Origin: Pogonophryne albipinna
Taxonomy: Eukaryota; Chordata; Actinopteri; Perciformes; Artedidraconidae
Assembly (NCBI GenBank): GCA_028583405.1
Contig: CM053249.1
Location: forward strand, 33,392,808-33,456,807
Reading direction: 5' to 3'
Length of the DNA: 64,000 nucleotides
The first letter of the stretch is position 1; every line of letters starts with the position of its first letter. The notes under the pieces were generated by a model that saw only the letters and a program-made list of their open reading frames with translations, was not told where the DNA came from and did no database searches. Both the position numbers and the translations under genes were made by a program. Positions 31,350-43,161 of the stretch are shown piece by piece.

Positions 31350-32694
31350 GGTCGCATTCACACCTAATAGTCCGCTTCTCTGGTGCGCACCAGACCACAG
31401 TTTGTTACATTGTTTCATTTTTCAGAAGGTTCGGTTTGCGTTCACACGTTCACACAGGCAAAACTCAAACGGACTATAAACTTTAAACACAAGTCATGTG
31501 CTCGGAAATGCTGTTCAACAATTGGTCAGACATTAAGGGGGTAAAAACGCAAATCCCGGCAATTTCTACCGAAGCCTCCGCCATGGAGCATCGGCAGGTT
31601 ATTTTCATGCTGTTGTTAATCTGGAGAGCATATCAACAGCAACGGCGCATATGATTAAATATAATCAGACAACGTGAGATACAAAACATTATAACACATA
31701 TAATGAGAGACGTTCTGTAGTAAGGAGGGGGTTTCACCGACGGCAGGTGGCTCTCACTTTTATGTATAGTTTTTAGTTTGATAGTTGATTTTACACGACA
31801 CTGTTCAACACTTCATTCTGCTTCACTCTTTCGCTAACGATTTTGAAGACACCCGCGTTCTTGTGACAGTAAATGCTACGCTTCCTATGTTTTGGTGCGG
31901 ACTGCGTTCACACCAGCGATGAACCGCTCCAGAGTTCACTAGCATGTGTTGATTCTCTCGCGTCCAGGAGAGAAGCTAAAATAAAGAGACTAATGGAGTC
32001 TCTGAAAAGGTTCAATTTGGTACTTTAATTAAGTAGCGTGGTAATGAAACAAACAGAGGAGTAGTGGGACAACAGCAGCTGATGTTGTCTCGAAGTTGGT
32101 ACCGTGGAAAGAGACCGGAACACGTTGGTTCTCACTGCTTGTATCTCTCCTTCGCTCCTCCTCTCTGGGGGCTGCGACGTCGGGGTCCGCCCTCCTTTCT
32201 CTCCGACTTCCGATATCGCGCATAACAGAGGATTTAGACATTGTGTATTCATCGCATACTTCCACACGCCTTTTCTCCTCATGGACTCATTCATTACTTT
32301 TTATTTAATGCATTTTAACGGCTGTAATCGTTGTTACCGTAAAACCGGAAGTGACGTCACTGTTGATATCCGGAGACTCGTTCCAGTAAAGCTTTTCAAA
32401 ATAAACTTTAGCAGCAACGTTAGCCACAAGCCAATGCTAAGCGGAAATCTTTTCAGAATAAAACAGTTTTAAGCTGACTGTATGTTTAAACTAAATTACG
32501 TCATTAAACATTGATTTTAATTTCTTACACAAGTGGTCCGAGACCACCTATTTTAGCGGACCAGAGTCCGGTTGTTTAGTTCACTTAAGAGGTCTCGGAC
32601 TGTGTTCACACCGACCCAAACAAACCGCACCAAGCGGCTAAACGCACCAGGGTTCGATTCAACCGGACTATAAAAGGCTGGTGTGAATGCGACC
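31350..32694. mobile_element. PIF/Harbinger-like element (GGTCGCATTCACACC ends)
   Basis: Inverted ends are ggtcgcattcacacc and ggtgtgaatgcgacc with 3-bp TAA duplications (31347-31349, 32695-32697), as in PIF/Harbinger. The interior shows repeated ggtccgg/ccggact motifs and a distinct block around 31950-32300 with no recognised protein. Confidence 0.8.
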
Positions 32695-32904
32695 TAAGAG
32701 ACTTGCTTGGTCTAACAATTTGAGTACAGAGGTATCGAATGTTGAATGGGAGCAGATATGGGCCACAAAGCCCATGGTTCAAACTATCAACACCAGATTT
32801 AGATTCCTTGAGAACAAATGGATTTTGCATACTTATATAACTATCTCTATTACACCATTTTGATGCAAATAATCCCGACCAATGTGTAAAATGTAATAAT
32901 GATA

Positions 32905-33180
32905 AGGGACCACCATAGCCGCGGGAAGTAGGGGTGCTGGAGAATCACAGAACGACCGGCCGTTGATGGCCGGCTCGGTTCACTCACGTCCCGCACCGCC
33001 CTTAATGTGTTTTTAAACGGCATCATGAACCTGCGCTGACAGGCGACCCCCCCCCGTTGACAGTATACTAGCCCCCCCCCCCCACATCACCGTTGACAAT
33101 TCGCCAGCACCCCCACCCCCGTTGAAAATTCGCCACACCCCCTAAGTAAAATGACTTCCCGCGGTTATGCGGACCACTGG
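32905..33180. repeat. C-run tandem repeat with inverted ends
   Basis: ccgcgggaagtaggggtg at the left and gacttcccgcggttatgcgg at the right are inverted. Between them are three imperfect units of ccccccgttgacaattcgcca type with long C runs, where read errors are likely. Confidence 0.45.
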
Positions 33181-33385
33181 CACAGTCTGCAGTCTCTCTG
33201 TATGTTTCCCCTCTCCACCGTGGAAGAATTTAAAATAACTTAAACACCGTTGTATATTTCCATAACTTGTACAGTGGGTATGCACCTTAAAGTTGTTTGC
33301 AATCGGCCAATAAACGAGAGAAGAAGAAGAAGAACCTCTTTGCCAGGGTGTGTTGGACAGGAGGGAAGAGGCAGACCATCTAATG

Positions 33386-33545
33386 CAGGGGGGTCAAACT
33401 CAAATACACAGTGGGCCAAAATAAAAAAATCGGTACTAGTCGAGGTTCCGGACTGGTTCAATGTTTATTGCAAAACTTATTGAAATGAACTTATTGCACA
33501 TATTAAACCTGGAAATAACAAAGCTTAAATGATTGCCTATAAAAA
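33386..33545. mobile_element. hAT element left end only
   Basis: caggggggtcaaactcaaat followed by cagtgggccaaaata, a hAT-type terminus. No right end or transposase follows before the TTAA element. Confidence 0.45.
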
Positions 33546-33550
33546 CAACA

Positions 33551-34465
33551 TTAAAGGGGACCTTGTTAGAATCGTGGAAAAGGTAGGACCCAAATGCAGA
33601 CTGCGAAAAAAGGTAAAAAGGTCTAGAAAGAAAATGAGAGCTTTATTTTAAAAGCTGATGAACAAAAACATGGCATGAGCCGAACAGGTAGCACAAGGTA
33701 ACAACAACACAAGAACTGACCAAACATGGAGGGAGACAGGAAAGACAATGAACCGACAAGGAACACAGGGGAAGACAAGACTAAATACAAAGAGGGGTAA
33801 TCACAGGACAAGACACAGCTGGGCAGGGGAGGCAGAAACACAAGGGCAACAGGTGAACACAATCAGACAATCAGACACAGGAGGAAAAACACAGGAAGGA
33901 AAACAAGAGACAGGGAGAACAGAATAGCAAAATAAAACAGACAAAACTAAAACCGTGACATAACACTAAGATCATGACAGACCTATCATGCAAAATGCAC
34001 TTTTGTACGTCTTTTATACATGAATATGTGTCCCCGGTGTTTCAGGGAACTCACCAAGTGTCAGAAAACACAACCCTCTCTATTTTCCTCCATACCCAAA
34101 GCTCTAAAAACGGGGCTGCAACGGAGCTGATACAGACTGATACAGATTTGAAATTGTTCTGACGTCAGAAACGGGGTGTTCCGCCTATTTGGGCAACAGC
34201 ATGGCATGGTAACAGCATGGTAACATGACGCTCGTGCCTCGCCCCCCTCCTTTGCAGGGGGGTGTGGTCAGCTGCAGCTCATTTGCCACAGAATCAGCCC
34301 TTGTGAAGACAGGGCTGGACTAGAGCAAATAGAGCGAAATGAGGCATGGCTAAAATGCATGATCTGTTTGGTATTTTGAAAAAAAAAACTTCACAGACAT
34401 GTTTTATATAGGTATGGCCCTACAATATATTATTATTCAAATATAGCATGATAAGTCCACTTTAA
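33551..34465. mobile_element. TTAA-flanked MITE, second copy, with solo LTR inside
   Basis: Starts ttaaaggggacct and ends agtccactttaa. Its right part (atcatgcaaaatgcactttt, gtgtcagaaaacacaaccct) matches the reverse complement of 1640-1829. It reads as continuous once the LTR at 33564-33979 is removed. Confidence 0.7.
33564..33979 (-). mobile_element. Solo LTR with 5-bp target duplication
   Basis: TGTTAGAATC … ATCATGACA, a TG…CA terminus pair, 416 bp, flanked by GACCT at 33559-33563 and 33980-33984. The aataaag signal on the minus strand suggests minus orientation. No internal region: a product of LTR-LTR recombination. Confidence 0.85.
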
Positions 34466-35046
34466 ATAATCAGTTGCATTCATTTCTTATGGCTTTATCT
34501 GCAGCTTTTCCGGAGTCATTTCTTATGATTATCTTTTTTCTACAAGCCAACAACAGCTTCAAAAAAACAATTTCCCTCAAAGAAAAAACCAAACATAAGC
34601 AAAAGGAAACATCCATTTAAACTCAGTTTGCTGCTCTGTGATGGACACTAGTTTAAACCAGAAACCTGGCATCTCATCCAAGTTCATCAATGTTTGGGGT
34701 CAGGCTCTGAGCTGAGGAAATCCTCAGGATTGAGTGAAAGTGTGCGTGCAATTTACCCGCGGGCCAGATCTAATAGTAATTAGAAATGATCCTGCGGGAA
34801 CAAATTAAATCCTCCACGGTGTGTGTGTTTGAATCTATCGTGCTGACTCACTGACTGCACCGATTTGATTTGCTGACTAGCGTCACCTCCTTAAAACATT
34901 AAACAATAACTTCTTAAAACCTTTTTATCTTTATGTTTTAAACATTCTTTTTTAAACATTTTTTACATTTTCAACATCGTGGATAAATCCTTATATGCTC
35001 CCGGCAACACACTGAACGTCAACTTTGCCTTCTTATTACACTCACC
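34466..35046. other. No gene seen
   Basis: AT-rich sequence between the TTAA element and the hAT fragment. No termini or coding signal. Confidence 0.5.
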
Positions 35047-35200
35047 CAGCGACGTGCAGTCAGGGGAGGCAGAGCCTCACCTGTCATACTCCAATGTAAC
35101 GGAAAAACAACTAAAGAAAAACTAAATAGTAATAATAATAAAATGTCTCCACTGATCTGTGTTGTAAATGTGATTTATGTATGATTATGATATGTATGAC
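35047..35200. mobile_element. hAT left-end fragment
   Basis: cagcgacgtgcagtcagggg through tgtctccactgatctg is nearly identical to the first 150 bp of the element at 36042-37062, then is cut off. Confidence 0.75.
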
Positions 35201-35202
35201 TA

Positions 35203-37338
35203 AAGAGGTTTCTCAATACTCTAATTTCCCCTCCTCGACTCCTATCCTCGACTCCTATCCTCAAGACTTAGTGCCACCCACAGGAGATGCGAGTGGAGGA
35301 CTGAGGAGGGGAACCGAGGAGAGAGGAGGGGAAGCAGCAGGCGGTTAGAGAAATGAGAACTCCTCTCCTCTGAGCGGTCATTTTAAAGAGACGTCCATTA
35401 ATGATGACAGGAGGCACAGCAGCCCTCTGTCTGATGGACAGATGTGTTCATGACGACTTATATATTTACCTTTAATTCATTCACAGTGCCGTATAATGAG
35501 ACAGTAACAGGCTACAGATGCGGACATATACACACATATATTTATATAAATATATACAATTTCAGAATCAAACAAGTATGAGAGCACTCTCATAATAACG
35601 TAACACAATCAGAGACTGGATATATCCCCCCCCTCTCTCTGGTCGCTGAAATGGGGAATTGAAATTACGGACCAAAAGTTGTAGGCCTATTTACAGAAGT
35701 AAGCACCAAACCAGCTGAGACCCGTCTGTCCGCCGCATCTACACACTGTACCACACACACCTTCAGCTCCTAAAGCATAATCAGGCTACAGCCGATGTGT
35801 ATTTTATTATGTGAAGCACTAAATGGTCTTAAAAAAATATCGACTCTTTGTTTGTAGATATCTACTAAACTAAAGCATACAAATACAGAGAGTAATGTAG
35901 GCCTGTTATACTGAGTGATATATAGTTTAAACTTTACACACTGCTCTGCTTTCTGCACGGACCTCACAGATGTTCTCACTGTAAACATCGCGTTGCGATG
36001 AAAGCAGTTTCTAAAATAATATCATGGGGATGCATGCAGAGCAGCGACGTGCAGTCAGGGGAGGCAGGGGAGGCAGGGGAGGCAGAGACTCAACTGTCAT
36101 ACTCCAATGTAACGGAAAAACAACTAAAGAAAAACTACATAGTAATAATAATAAAATGTCTCCACTGATCTGTTTTGTAAATGTGATTTCTGTATGATTC
36201 CAATCGCTGTTTATAGTCAAAATCAGCAAATTTGCCGATCTCCGCTACAACTACGGGTAGCGATGAGAAGTGAGGCAGGGACGAGCTCTGCCTCTCGTAA
36301 GCCCACAGTAACTGGCTGGAGCACGGGCACTAATTTAGCGCGGGCACTTATTTTGTGAGCGCGCTCAAGCCAGTTACTGTGTGGTGAGGTGAGGCACAGA
36401 TGTGCTCTGCCTCACCTCAGAATGCGTCACCCCACAGAAACTGGCTGGAAAGCGGGCCCTAAGCGCATGCCTGCACCATCTCACTGTATGTCACCAATGT
36501 AATGTTTGTAGATCTCTTTATTACATTTATCCTCGCCATCCATAGTCTCTAAATAACTTATTTCACGTATATATGATATTTAAGCTCGCTGGTCTCATCA
36601 TACAACGGCAATGAAAAAAGCACCAGGAGAGGCAGCCATAACCTCTGCCGCACTGAAGGGGGCGCAAGTGAGCCCACAGGTTCTTGTTGCTACTGTTATT
36701 CTACGCAGAGACAAAAACAACAAACTAGACTTTTGAAACTAGAGGAAGATAAGGAGGACTTTTACAAAAAAGTATTAGAGATTGTTGTCCAGAAGGATAG
36801 CATGGACTTCATCTTCAAGTCAAGGTAAGACCACATTTGTAATGAAAATGGAATCTTACTTAAGAAAGACCAATCCAATATTTAAATTGTGGGTAGGCTA
36901 TCCTTTTGTTGAACGGTCTGTTTAAAATGAATTGAAGCATCAGACTAAAAAAGCTTTTGAAAATAACCGAATATTTCGATTAAGGTCAAAATATAATATT
37001 TGTAAATCTGACTCTGAAAGAGTCAGTGCCTCACCAGCCATGAACCTCACCGCACGTCACTGATGCAGAGCTGTCATTGGCTGAGAGAAGTCCGGCCGTG
37101 TGTCAAGCCTCCACCCTTCCCGGAAATGCATCCGCGGAGGAGCCATGGAGGACCCATCAGTGTCTCCTCGGTTAGAGCTCCTCCAGAGAGCCTCCTCGAT
37201 GCTCGATCCTCGGTCCTCAATGTGCATTTAGAGAAATGAGATGTCCTTCAAAATGGCACGCTGAAATTCATTTCCGGGTCACTACCGGAGGACCGAGGAG
37301 TCGAGGAGGGGAAATTAGAGTATTGAGAAACCTCTTAA
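35203..37338. mobile_element. Inverted-repeat element with GA/TC-rich ends
   Basis: Ends are aagaggtttctcaatactct and agagtattgagaaacctctt, continuing into cccctcctcgactcc. The interior (gaactcctctcctctgagcg, catcctcgg) is shared with 37620-41680. The hAT element 36042-37062 is inserted within. No coding sequence of its own is recognised. Confidence 0.7.
36042..37062 (+). mobile_element. hAT element with transposase tail
   Basis: Ends are cagcgacgtgcagtcagggg and …ctcaccgcacgtcactg. The perfect 8-bp duplication ATGCAGAG lies at 36034-36041 and 37063-37070. At about 36730-36830 a frame reads LEEDKEDFYKKVLEIVVQK DSMDFIFKSR then stop, the tail of a hAT transposase similar to the one ending at 3453. 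Confidence 0.9.
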
Positions 37339-38849
37339 GTATTGAGGATAGGAGTCGAGGAGGGGAATTAGTGAAATGAGAAAGGGCCCAGCTGTAATTA
37401 TTAGCTCATATTAGCCAGCTACGCTAATCCTGTTAGCAAAAGTTATCACAAGAATCTGTTGTTGTTATTGTTGTTGTTGTGCTCATGTTACAGTCCGTCT
37501 GCTAACACCTTGAGCTAACGTTAGCCCGCTCATTGGCCCTTTCTCATTTCACTAATTCCCCTCCTCGACTCCCCTCCTCGAATCCTATCCTCGAGACTTA
37601 GTCCCGCCCACAGGAGATGCGAGCGGAGGAGCCGAGGAGAGAGGAGGGGAAGCAGCAGGCGGTTAGAGAAATGAGAACTCCTCTCCTCTGAGCGGTCATT
37701 TTAAAGAGACGTCCATTAATGATGACAGGAGGCACAGCAGCCCTCTGTCTGATGGACAGATGTGTTCATGATGACTTATATATTTACTTTTAATTCATTC
37801 ACAGTGCGGTATAATGAGACAATAACAGGCTACAGATGCGGACACACACACACACACACTTACACACACACACACACACACACATATATATGTATATATT
37901 TATATCAATATATACAATTTCAGAATCAAACAGAACACTCTCATAGTAACGTAACACTATCAGAGACTGGATATCCCCCCCCCCCCCTCGCTACAATGAG
38001 GAAAATAAATTATGGGCCAAAAGTTTTATTTACAAGTATTAAAAGTAAGCAGAGGACACCAAACCAACTGAGACCTGTCTGTCCGCTGCATCTACGCACA
38101 CACTGTACCACACACACCTACACCACACACGCACCTACAGCTCCTAAAGCATATAATCAGGCTACAGCCGTTGTGTATTTTATTATGTGAAGCACTAAAT
38201 GGTTTTGGAAAAATATGGACTCTTTGTTTGTAGATATCTACTAAACTAAAGCAAATAAAGAGAGTAGTGTAGTGCCGGGAGATAGGAGTCGGAGGCGGTG
38301 CATCAAAGGTGCAAAAGGTTACTTTATTTAGCAGATAAGCATATGTTGTCCGGTTGCAGTCCGGGAAGAGAAGAGAGAGAAACCAGGAGGGCACACAATA
38401 TATATAGTTAACGTCATATATGTCCGTGCGGAAACAACACCCCCAACCTGTAGTTCCATGTGTGAATTATGTGTCAGTGTGTTAATAAGTGATCACTACA
38501 CGAGCCCCCCCAGAATTCAAACATGGCAAAATCCTCGCGTCCGGGAGGAAACACCACAGGGGCCGAGGAGAGGGTAGGGGGCCTAACGAGGGCGAGGGCA
38601 TCCCCACCGGGGGTAGGTGGCAGGGAACGGGCCATCGTAAGGTGGCCGCAGTAGGCGTCGTGGCGAATTAAGAACACATCCGCCAGACGTAGAAAGCTGG
38701 GTCACTGTGCTGCGACGTGGAAATGGGTGTGAACATCCCGGTGGTCCCCAGCAGGAAAGAGCGCTGCCCGGCCGCAGGTGAAGGCACAGTGGCGGCGGGC
38801 ATGAAATCCCCGGAAGGACGGACCGGTATCCCAGGGAGGCAGGAGCAGT

Positions 38850-39090
38850 CACCCCGGGAGGAAGGAGCGCAACCCGGCCGCAGCCAGATGCGCAGCAGCG
38901 GCGGGCACGAAATCCTCGGCAGGCATTGAGGTATCCCCGGGAGGCAGGAGCAGTCTCCCCGGGAGGAAGGAGAGCAACCCGGCCGTAGGCAAACGCACAG
39001 CGGCGGTGGGCACGAAATCCTCGGTAAGCCTTGAGGTATCCCCGGGAGACAGGAGCAGTCTCCCCGGGAGGAAGGAGCCGTGGACAGAGG
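38850..39090. repeat. 105-bp GC-rich tandem repeat
   Basis: cccgggaggaaggagcgcaa-type motifs recur at 38853, 38958 and 39063. The period of about 105 bp (35 codons) keeps minus-strand frames open, producing several overlapping 150-225-residue frames. Confidence 0.75.
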
Positions 39091-39309
39091 AGAGGCCAGA
39101 CAGGGTCCCAAACGCGCCACCCATGGGCCGAAGAAAGCATGGGCGACGTCCGAAACTGTCGAGGCGAGACGGGGTCCAGGAGTGCGCCACCAGGCGCCGA
39201 TGAAAACGTGAGTGACGTCCGGGACCGCCGTCGAGGTGGTGAAAAAGCGAGAGTGTCCACACGAGGTCAACCGGCCGGTAGAACCTCCTCTCCGGCACAA
39301 AAAAAATAA

Positions 39310-39640
39310 ATCGTTAACAGTCAGATGTTAACACGTTGTTAGTTGCTAGCCGTTGTTAGCCGTTAGCTGCCGCTGTTAGCTGCTAGTTGTCGTTAGCTGT
39401 TTGCCGTTGGCTGTCGTGGTTAGCTGTTATCTGTCGCTGCTAGTCGTTACTCGATGTCGTCGGCCCCGGAGCCTCTGCTAGGCGGCGTGCCCCCACCAGG
39501 GAAGGTGCCGCTGCGTGGCCAAGAAGAACCGGCTAGCTTCTTCGCCTAAAGCGCAGGGCTCAACACTAGCTGTGTTAGCTAGCGCAGCCTGGACATGCAG
39601 CCGCACGTCCCGAAGAAACAGCCCCATGAGGTAGAAGTCG
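39310..39640. repeat. GTTAGC-rich low-complexity stretch
   Basis: Many copies of gttagc/ttagctg/gctagt in irregular order, inside the outer LTR element. Confidence 0.6.
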
Positions 39641-39688
39641 GGTTCCCATACCTAGCAGATCGTGTATCGTCTCCGTGTAGTCGGAAGG

Positions 39689-41142
39689 TGTGAAGCTGAC
39701 CGTTGAGCGGCCCGACCAAGCAAGGAGGCAGAGGCAGAGAATTCAAATATAACCCGGTGTGGGCATTTATTCATCGCTGTGGTATACAGGATACACAGCC
39801 TCAATATTGCTGCCCAGGTGAACACAGTCACCAGCCACAAGGATCTCACCCACACTATCAGCCTTCACCAAACAGGAAACACAGAGCCTAAATACACACC
39901 CACTAATCAGCAATTAGACACAGGTGGGGGGGGGAGGAGACAACACAGGGCACCAGGTGAACATAATCAGGAGTAACAGAAAGAACGGGAGGGGTAACAC
40001 TTTTCAAAATAAAAGACATGTGCAATATACAAGGCCCGAAGCCGTTAGTCCACAGTGACGAAGTTACCTTCGTCACATTTCCTCCTTCCTCTCCCGAAAG
40101 AGAACAGTAGCTCATTCCTGCGACACTTATGGATCTTGGCCATTTTGCTCTCCTCCATGTGTCTCCACTCCGCCCGGTGTTTCTGCGTCTCTTTCTTCTG
40201 GATCCTTTGTCACTTCTTCAGACTCAGTTTCTTCCGGAGACGTTTCTTCTTTTGGCCCGACGCGAGCAGAGAGGCGTCTGCGTCTGTTGTCTCCGGCTAC
40301 TTTTCTGTCTCTGCATCGCCCCCTGCTGGTTGGTCCTCAGACTGCACCTCCTCCTGACCGTCCAGCTTCTTCCCCTTTTTCCCCTTCTTCTTTTCCTCTG
40401 CTGTCATTTCAGCTGGACTCACGAGACCCTCCTCGTCCACTGCATCCGGCTCCATTTTACTTTTCTTAACCTTCTTCTTCTTCTTCTTCTTCGATGGAGT
40501 GGCCTGAGGCATTTGTTGCTCTGCAGCCGGCTCTGCCTTTAGTCTGTTCTCTTTTATCAGGGAAACCTGTTCCTGTATCCCTGAAAATGGCTGCTCCATG
40601 TTTCCCAAACGGCACTCCTCCCGCTTGAATCTGGCTGTCTCATACTGCAGGAATGACTTCATAATTTCCCTCAGTTCCTCCATCGTTTTAACCTCCTCAC
40701 TTGGTCAATCCCACTTCTGACACCAAATGTGAAGCTGACCGTTGAGCGGCCCGACCAAGCAAGGAGGCAGAGGCAGAGAATTCAAATATAACCCGGTGTG
40801 GGCATTTATTCATCGCTGTGGTATACAGGATACACAGCCTCAATATTGCTGCCCAGGTGAACACAGTCACCAGCCACAAGGATCTCACCCACACTACCAG
40901 CCTTCACCAAACAGGAAACACAGAGCCTAAATACACACCCACTAATCAGCAATTAGACACAGGTGAGGGGGGAGCAATTAGACACAGGTGGGGGGGGGGA
41001 GGAGACAACACAGGGCACCAGGTGAACATAATCAGGAGTAACAGAAAGAACGGGAGGGGGAACACTTTTCAAAATAAAAGACATGTGCAATATACAAGGC
41101 CCGTAGCCGTTAGTCCACAGTGACGAAGTTACCTTCGTCACA
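39689..41142 (-). mobile_element. LTR retrotransposon (inner), internally deleted
   Basis: LTRs at 39689-40077 and 40728-41142 (plus-strand TGTGAAGCTGACC … CTTCGTCACA). The perfect 5-bp duplication GAAGG lies at 39684-39688 and 41143-41147. On the minus strand the 5' LTR is followed directly by tttggtgtcagaagtggga, a primer-binding-site-like sequence. The 3' LTR is preceded by the polypurine tract gggagaggaaggaggaaa. Only about 650 bp of interior remains. Confidence 0.92.
40297..40683 (-). CDS. gag-like N-terminal ORF of the inner LTR element
   Basis: A 128-codon frame starting MEELREIMKSFLQYETARF, with a Lys-rich middle (a KKKKKKK run) and an acidic C-terminal part ending GGDAETEK. Its position, about 45 nt after the primer-binding-site-like sequence, is that of gag. 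It is much shorter than a full gag-pol, and the rest is deleted. Confidence 0.5.
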   Translation of the reverse strand: MEELREIMKSFLQYETARFKREECRLGNMEQPFSGIQEQVSLIKENRLKAEPAAEQQMPQATPSKKKKKKKVKKSKMEPDAVDEEGLVSPAEMTAEEKKKGKKGKKLDGQEEVQSEDQPAGGDAETEK

Positions 41143-41741
41143 GAAGGCTTGCTGTCTTCCAGTGCCAAGACGATGCGGGAATGGCGAGCGACGTCCTCAG
41201 CCATTCCGTGGGGTGCGCACCGAGCCTCAGTCCGTGTGCACGTGGCAGCCACGGACGTCTCCAAAAATCTCAAGGAAAAGTTTGCGAAAAACTGTCAGTG
41301 TGTTAATAAGTGATCACTACACAAGGCCTGTTATACTGAGTGATATATATTATACACACTGCTCTGCTTTCTGCACGGACCTCAGCTGTTTTCACTAAAC
41401 ATCGCGTTGCGATGAAAGCAGTTAATACAATAATATCCAGGGGATGCATGCAGAGCTGTCATTGGCTGAGATAAGTCCGGCCGTGCGTCACGACTCTTTA
41501 AAACATCTCTGTTCCCGGAAATGCATCCACGAAGGAGCCGTGGAGGACCGTGGAGGACCCATCAGTGTATCCTCGGTTATAGCTCCTCCAGAGAGCCTCC
41601 TCGACGCTCGATCCTCGAAGTGCATTTTGAGAAATGAGATGTCCTTCAACATGGCGCGCTGAAATTCATTTCCGGGTCACTACCGGATGACCGAGGAGTC
41701 GAGGAGTCGAGGAGGGGGAATTGATGAAATGAGAAAGGGCC

Positions 41742-42457
41742 ATTGTATGGAGTTATCTCCTGATGTTGTTACCTGGCTGTGATTGGTGGAGGTTGTGATC
41801 ACATGATTAAACAGTCTCTAAAGTGTCCAGAGGAACCTGAAGTTTTTATGTTTTATTGTTGTAAACGTCACCGCTCACACACACACTAACCTCCTGTTTT
41901 AAACAATGTAAATTATAACAAAACTAATTTTGATGTCTCGGGTTCCACTGCTTTAAAAATAAGATGTTTTCCATGGATTTAAAAATGAATTAAATACATG
42001 TATTTAAAAAAAAGTGTGTGTGTGTGTACTATTCAATTTAAAAAATGAAAAAGTCCCATCATAATAACGAGAGATGATCCAATCACAGAGCTCCAGTGCT
42101 TTCATAAAATAGATCACCAACATATTTGTATATAAAGGAGAAATTATGCAATAAATATATTACACTTCCAATAAATTCAATAATTATTTTTATTTTTGCG
42201 ATACTTTTCAGAATAAATATAAATACCATTTTAACTCTCATTGCAAACAGTTGATTAGTGGAAAGCTTTAAAAACATGAATTCACATCCCCTCCCTCTCT
42301 CTCTCTCTTTCCCTCCCTCCCCCCTCTGACATCTCTCCCCTGACCTCTCCAACCTGCCTCCCACCTGTCCCCCCTGCCCCAAATGGTCCTGGACTTTAAC
42401 CAGGGGAACCCGATACAGTGACATTACATTTAATTAAAGTGGACTTCTTATCTTTTC
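41742..42457. other. No gene seen
   Basis: Sequence between the 4.2-kb element and the 12-bp minisatellite. CT-rich patch at 42288-42345. No coding signal. Confidence 0.5.
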
Positions 42458-43070
42458 TAATAACTGATCTAATAACTTTTATAATAACTGATCTAATAAC
42501 TTTTCTAATAACTGATCTAATAACTGTTCTAATATATTTTCTAATAACTGATCCAACAACTGTTCTAATAACTGATCCAACAACTGTTCTAATAACTGTT
42601 CTAATAACTGATCCAACAACTGATCCAACAACTGTTCTAATAACTGTTCTAATAACTGATCCAACAACTGTTCTAATAACTGTAATAGCTGTTCTAATAA
42701 CTGTTCTAATAACTGTTCTAATAACTGATCCAACAACTGTTCTAATAACTGTAATAGCTGTTCTAATAACTGATCTAATAACTGATCCAACAACTGTTCT
42801 AATAACTGTTCTAATAACTGATCCAACAACTGTTCTAATAACTGTAATAGCTGTTCTAATAACTGTTCTAATAACTGATCCAACAACTGTTCTAATAACT
42901 GTTCTTATAACTGATCCAACAACTGATCCAACAACTGTTCTAATAACTGTTCTAATAACTGATCCAACAACTGTTCTAATAACTGATCTAATGACTGTTC
43001 TAATAGCTGTTCTAATAACTGATATAATAACTGTTCTAATGACTGATCTAATGACTGTTCTAATAAATAT
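42458..43070. repeat. 12-bp minisatellite
   Basis: About 50 units alternating gttctaataact, gatccaacaact and gatctaataact. Both strands stay open (VLITDPTT and LLEQLLDQ type frames), a by-product of the 12-bp period. It ends about 90 bp before the stop codon of the coiled-coil locus. Confidence 0.95.
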
Positions 43071-43161
43071 CCAGACTGAGTATAAGTTGCTCTGACTTGT
43101 TTTGATGTCTAATTCTATTGGTTCTCAGTGATCAGCTGATGTCAGAGCTGCTGAGTCTTCT

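Larger units (their letters stand above)
38273..41321 (-). mobile_element. LTR retrotransposon remnant (outer), minus-oriented
   Basis: A 228-bp LTR at 38273-38500 (minus strand TGTAGTGATC … CCCGGCA, with an ATATATAT box and AATAAAG). Next to it lies the G-rich polypurine-like tract tctgggggggctcg. Only 28 bp of the other LTR survive (41294-41321). The interior has no intact gag-pol. It contains a GC-rich 105-bp tandem repeat and a second LTR element. Confidence 0.65.
37535..41741. mobile_element. 4.2-kb inverted-repeat element carrying nested LTR retrotransposons
   Basis: Ends are ggccctttctcatttcacta and gatgaaatgagaaagggcc, followed inside by cctcctcgactcc/ggagtcgaggagg. ATT lies on both outer sides. 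Removing 38273-41321 leaves a short element matching 35221-37338. It is therefore a member of the same family enlarged by retrotransposon insertion. Confidence 0.75.

Noticed and set aside
32025..32472. Overlapping frames inside the Harbinger-like element as transposase
   Set aside because: No DDE or Myb-like motif; three frames on both strands are open over the same GC-rich 250 bp and none shows family resemblance.
38583..39300. Pro/Arg-rich frames of 149-225 codons as a retroelement polyprotein
   Set aside because: No gag, protease, RT, RNase H or integrase motif; they coincide with a 105-bp GC-rich tandem repeat and overlap in several frames.
42418..43095. VLITDPTT and LLEQLLDQ frames
   Set aside because: By-products of a 12-bp minisatellite with no stop codon in the unit.
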